From Candidatus Eiseniibacteriota bacterium (lineage in GTDB: Bacteria; Orphanbacterota; Orphanbacteria; Orphanbacterales; Orphanbacteraceae), in contig JAJRWB010000019.1 in the NCBI GenBank assembly GCA_024276995.1, positions 1-31,768 of the forward strand: 31,768 nucleotides of DNA, given 5' to 3'. The translations under genes and the position numbers were made by a program. Of this stretch, positions 31,248 to 31,768 are shown piece after piece (the first letter of the stretch is position 1; the number at the start of each line of letters is the position of its first letter). The notes beneath the pieces were generated by a model, which worked only from the letters and a program-made list of their open reading frames with translations, was not told the DNA's origin and searched no databases.

Positions 31248-31768
31248 TCAGCCCTTGACCGCCTCGAGAGCGATATCGATATTCACGTCGTTCCCGATGA
31301 GCGGCGGACGGTACTTCATGTCGGCCCAGCCGATGCCGAACACCTCGCGGGTCACCGTGAGACGGCCCTCGATACCGATCCGCCGGTTCCCCCACATGTC
31401 GTCCACGGGACCGTTCAGTTTGAAGTAGATCACCACATCCTTTTCCACGCCGTGCATCGAGAGCTTGCCGCCCAGCATGAACCCGTCGTTCGTCGCCTTC
31501 ACGGAGGTGCTCTTGAAATGAATGGCGGGATACTTCTCCACGTAGAGAAACTCGGAACTTTTGATGTGGGCGTCCCTCTTCTCGTCGCTCGTGGTGATGC
31601 TCGACGTCTCGACATCGAATTCCACCTAGCCGCCCGTCACGTTCGTTCCGTCGAAATCGATGTTGCCGGCGAACTTCTTGAAGCTTCCGCGCACCTTGGA
31701 GATTCCCATGTGGGAGATGGTGAAACCGATCGACGAGTGTGCGGGATCGATCTTCCACGTGTCTGCGC
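31248..31768 (-). pseudogene. YceI-family protein, cut by window edge and interrupted by in-frame TAG
   Basis: This is a lipocalin-like periplasmic protein of the YceI family, which binds long isoprenoid or lipid chains. The first readable part (from the window edge to 31629) gives DTWKIDPAHSSIGFTISHMG and RGSFKKFAGNIDFDGTNVTGG. Then a TAG stands at 31628-31626, and the same frame goes on with VEFDVETSSITTSDEKRDAHI, KYPAIHFKST, GKLSMHGVEKDV and the final KYRPPLIGNDVNIDIALEAVKG. Family alignment is continuous across the stop, so CAG-to-TAG is the simplest explanation. A GTG at 31625 could start a shortened product lacking strand 1-3, which would not form the barrel. The signal peptide lies outside the window. 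Confidence 0.75.

Noticed and set aside
9100-31768. Reassignment of TAG/TAA to glutamine as an explanation for the in-frame stops
   Set aside because: Rubrerythrin ends ...LLGENW at TAG, the zinc ATPase ends ...RLLRYGE at TAG, and the S9 peptidase and cyclophilin end at TAA, all at the expected family lengths. A global code change would extend these proteins.
1-31768. CRISPR array, prophage, transposase, tRNA or rRNA genes
   Set aside because: No regularly spaced repeats, no integrase or transposase motifs, and no cloverleaf or rRNA-like conserved segments were seen on either strand.

Overview
The window is high-GC bacterial DNA (roughly 60-65% G+C by eye) with short intergenic gaps and genes on both strands. 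Two exported proteins end in a FlgD-like/type IX-secretion-like tail (NTPNPFNPSTTIRF and NYPNPFNPATNLRF followed by an Ig-like fold). Together with FG-GAP/UnbV repeats and multihaem cytochromes, this points to an uncultured FCB-group relative (Krumholzibacteriota-, Eisenbacteria- or Latescibacterota-like). The lineage is inference. No rRNA, tRNA, CRISPR array or insertion sequence was seen.

Layout. 1-96 is the tail of a + strand gene. 104-535 (-) is a short MerR-type regulator. 695-3764 (-) is a secreted multihaem c-type cytochrome with 15 CxxCH motifs, broken by two single-base frameshifts. 4031-10035 (+) is a carbohydrate operon: GH130, a GT4 fused to an all-helical glycosidase-like domain, a GT4, and a second GH130 interrupted by TAA. 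10125-16027 (-) is a striking signalling module: a giant sensor kinase with jelly-roll, FG-GAP and UnbV domains outside the membrane, an NtrC-type response regulator overlapping it by 4 bp, two dyads, a near-perfect sigma-54 promoter, and a secreted LamG-like protein interrupted by TAG. 16200-19317 (+) is a zinc-type metal resistance operon: a SmtB-type operator overlapping a sigma-70-type promoter, an ArsR/SmtB sensor, a P1B ATPase and a methyltransferase remnant. 19345-22913 (-) holds a secreted metallophosphoesterase and a GT-C-like membrane protein. 23177-24141 (+) holds two tandem HPF/RaiA-like proteins. 24267-28750 (-) holds a zincin, an S9 peptidase, an alpha/beta-hydrolase lipoprotein and rubrerythrin. 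28972-30348 (-) is a sodium/solute symporter, 30529-31149 (+) a periplasmic cyclophilin, and 31248-31768 (-) a YceI protein cut by the window edge and interrupted by TAG.

How it fits together. The most interesting unit is 10125-16027. Kinase, regulator, enhancer-like dyads, a -24/-12 promoter and a carbohydrate-binding-like exported protein all lie in order on one strand. The simplest reading is a two-component system that senses an extracellular ligand and switches on a surface protein through sigma-54.

Caution. Four otherwise readable genes carry in-frame TAG or TAA codons where CAG or CAA (Gln) would fit, and the cytochrome has two one-base losses. Many intact genes here end normally at TAA, TAG and TGA, so a changed genetic code is unlikely. 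Assembly or sequencing error, or real gene decay, must be separated before functions are assigned.
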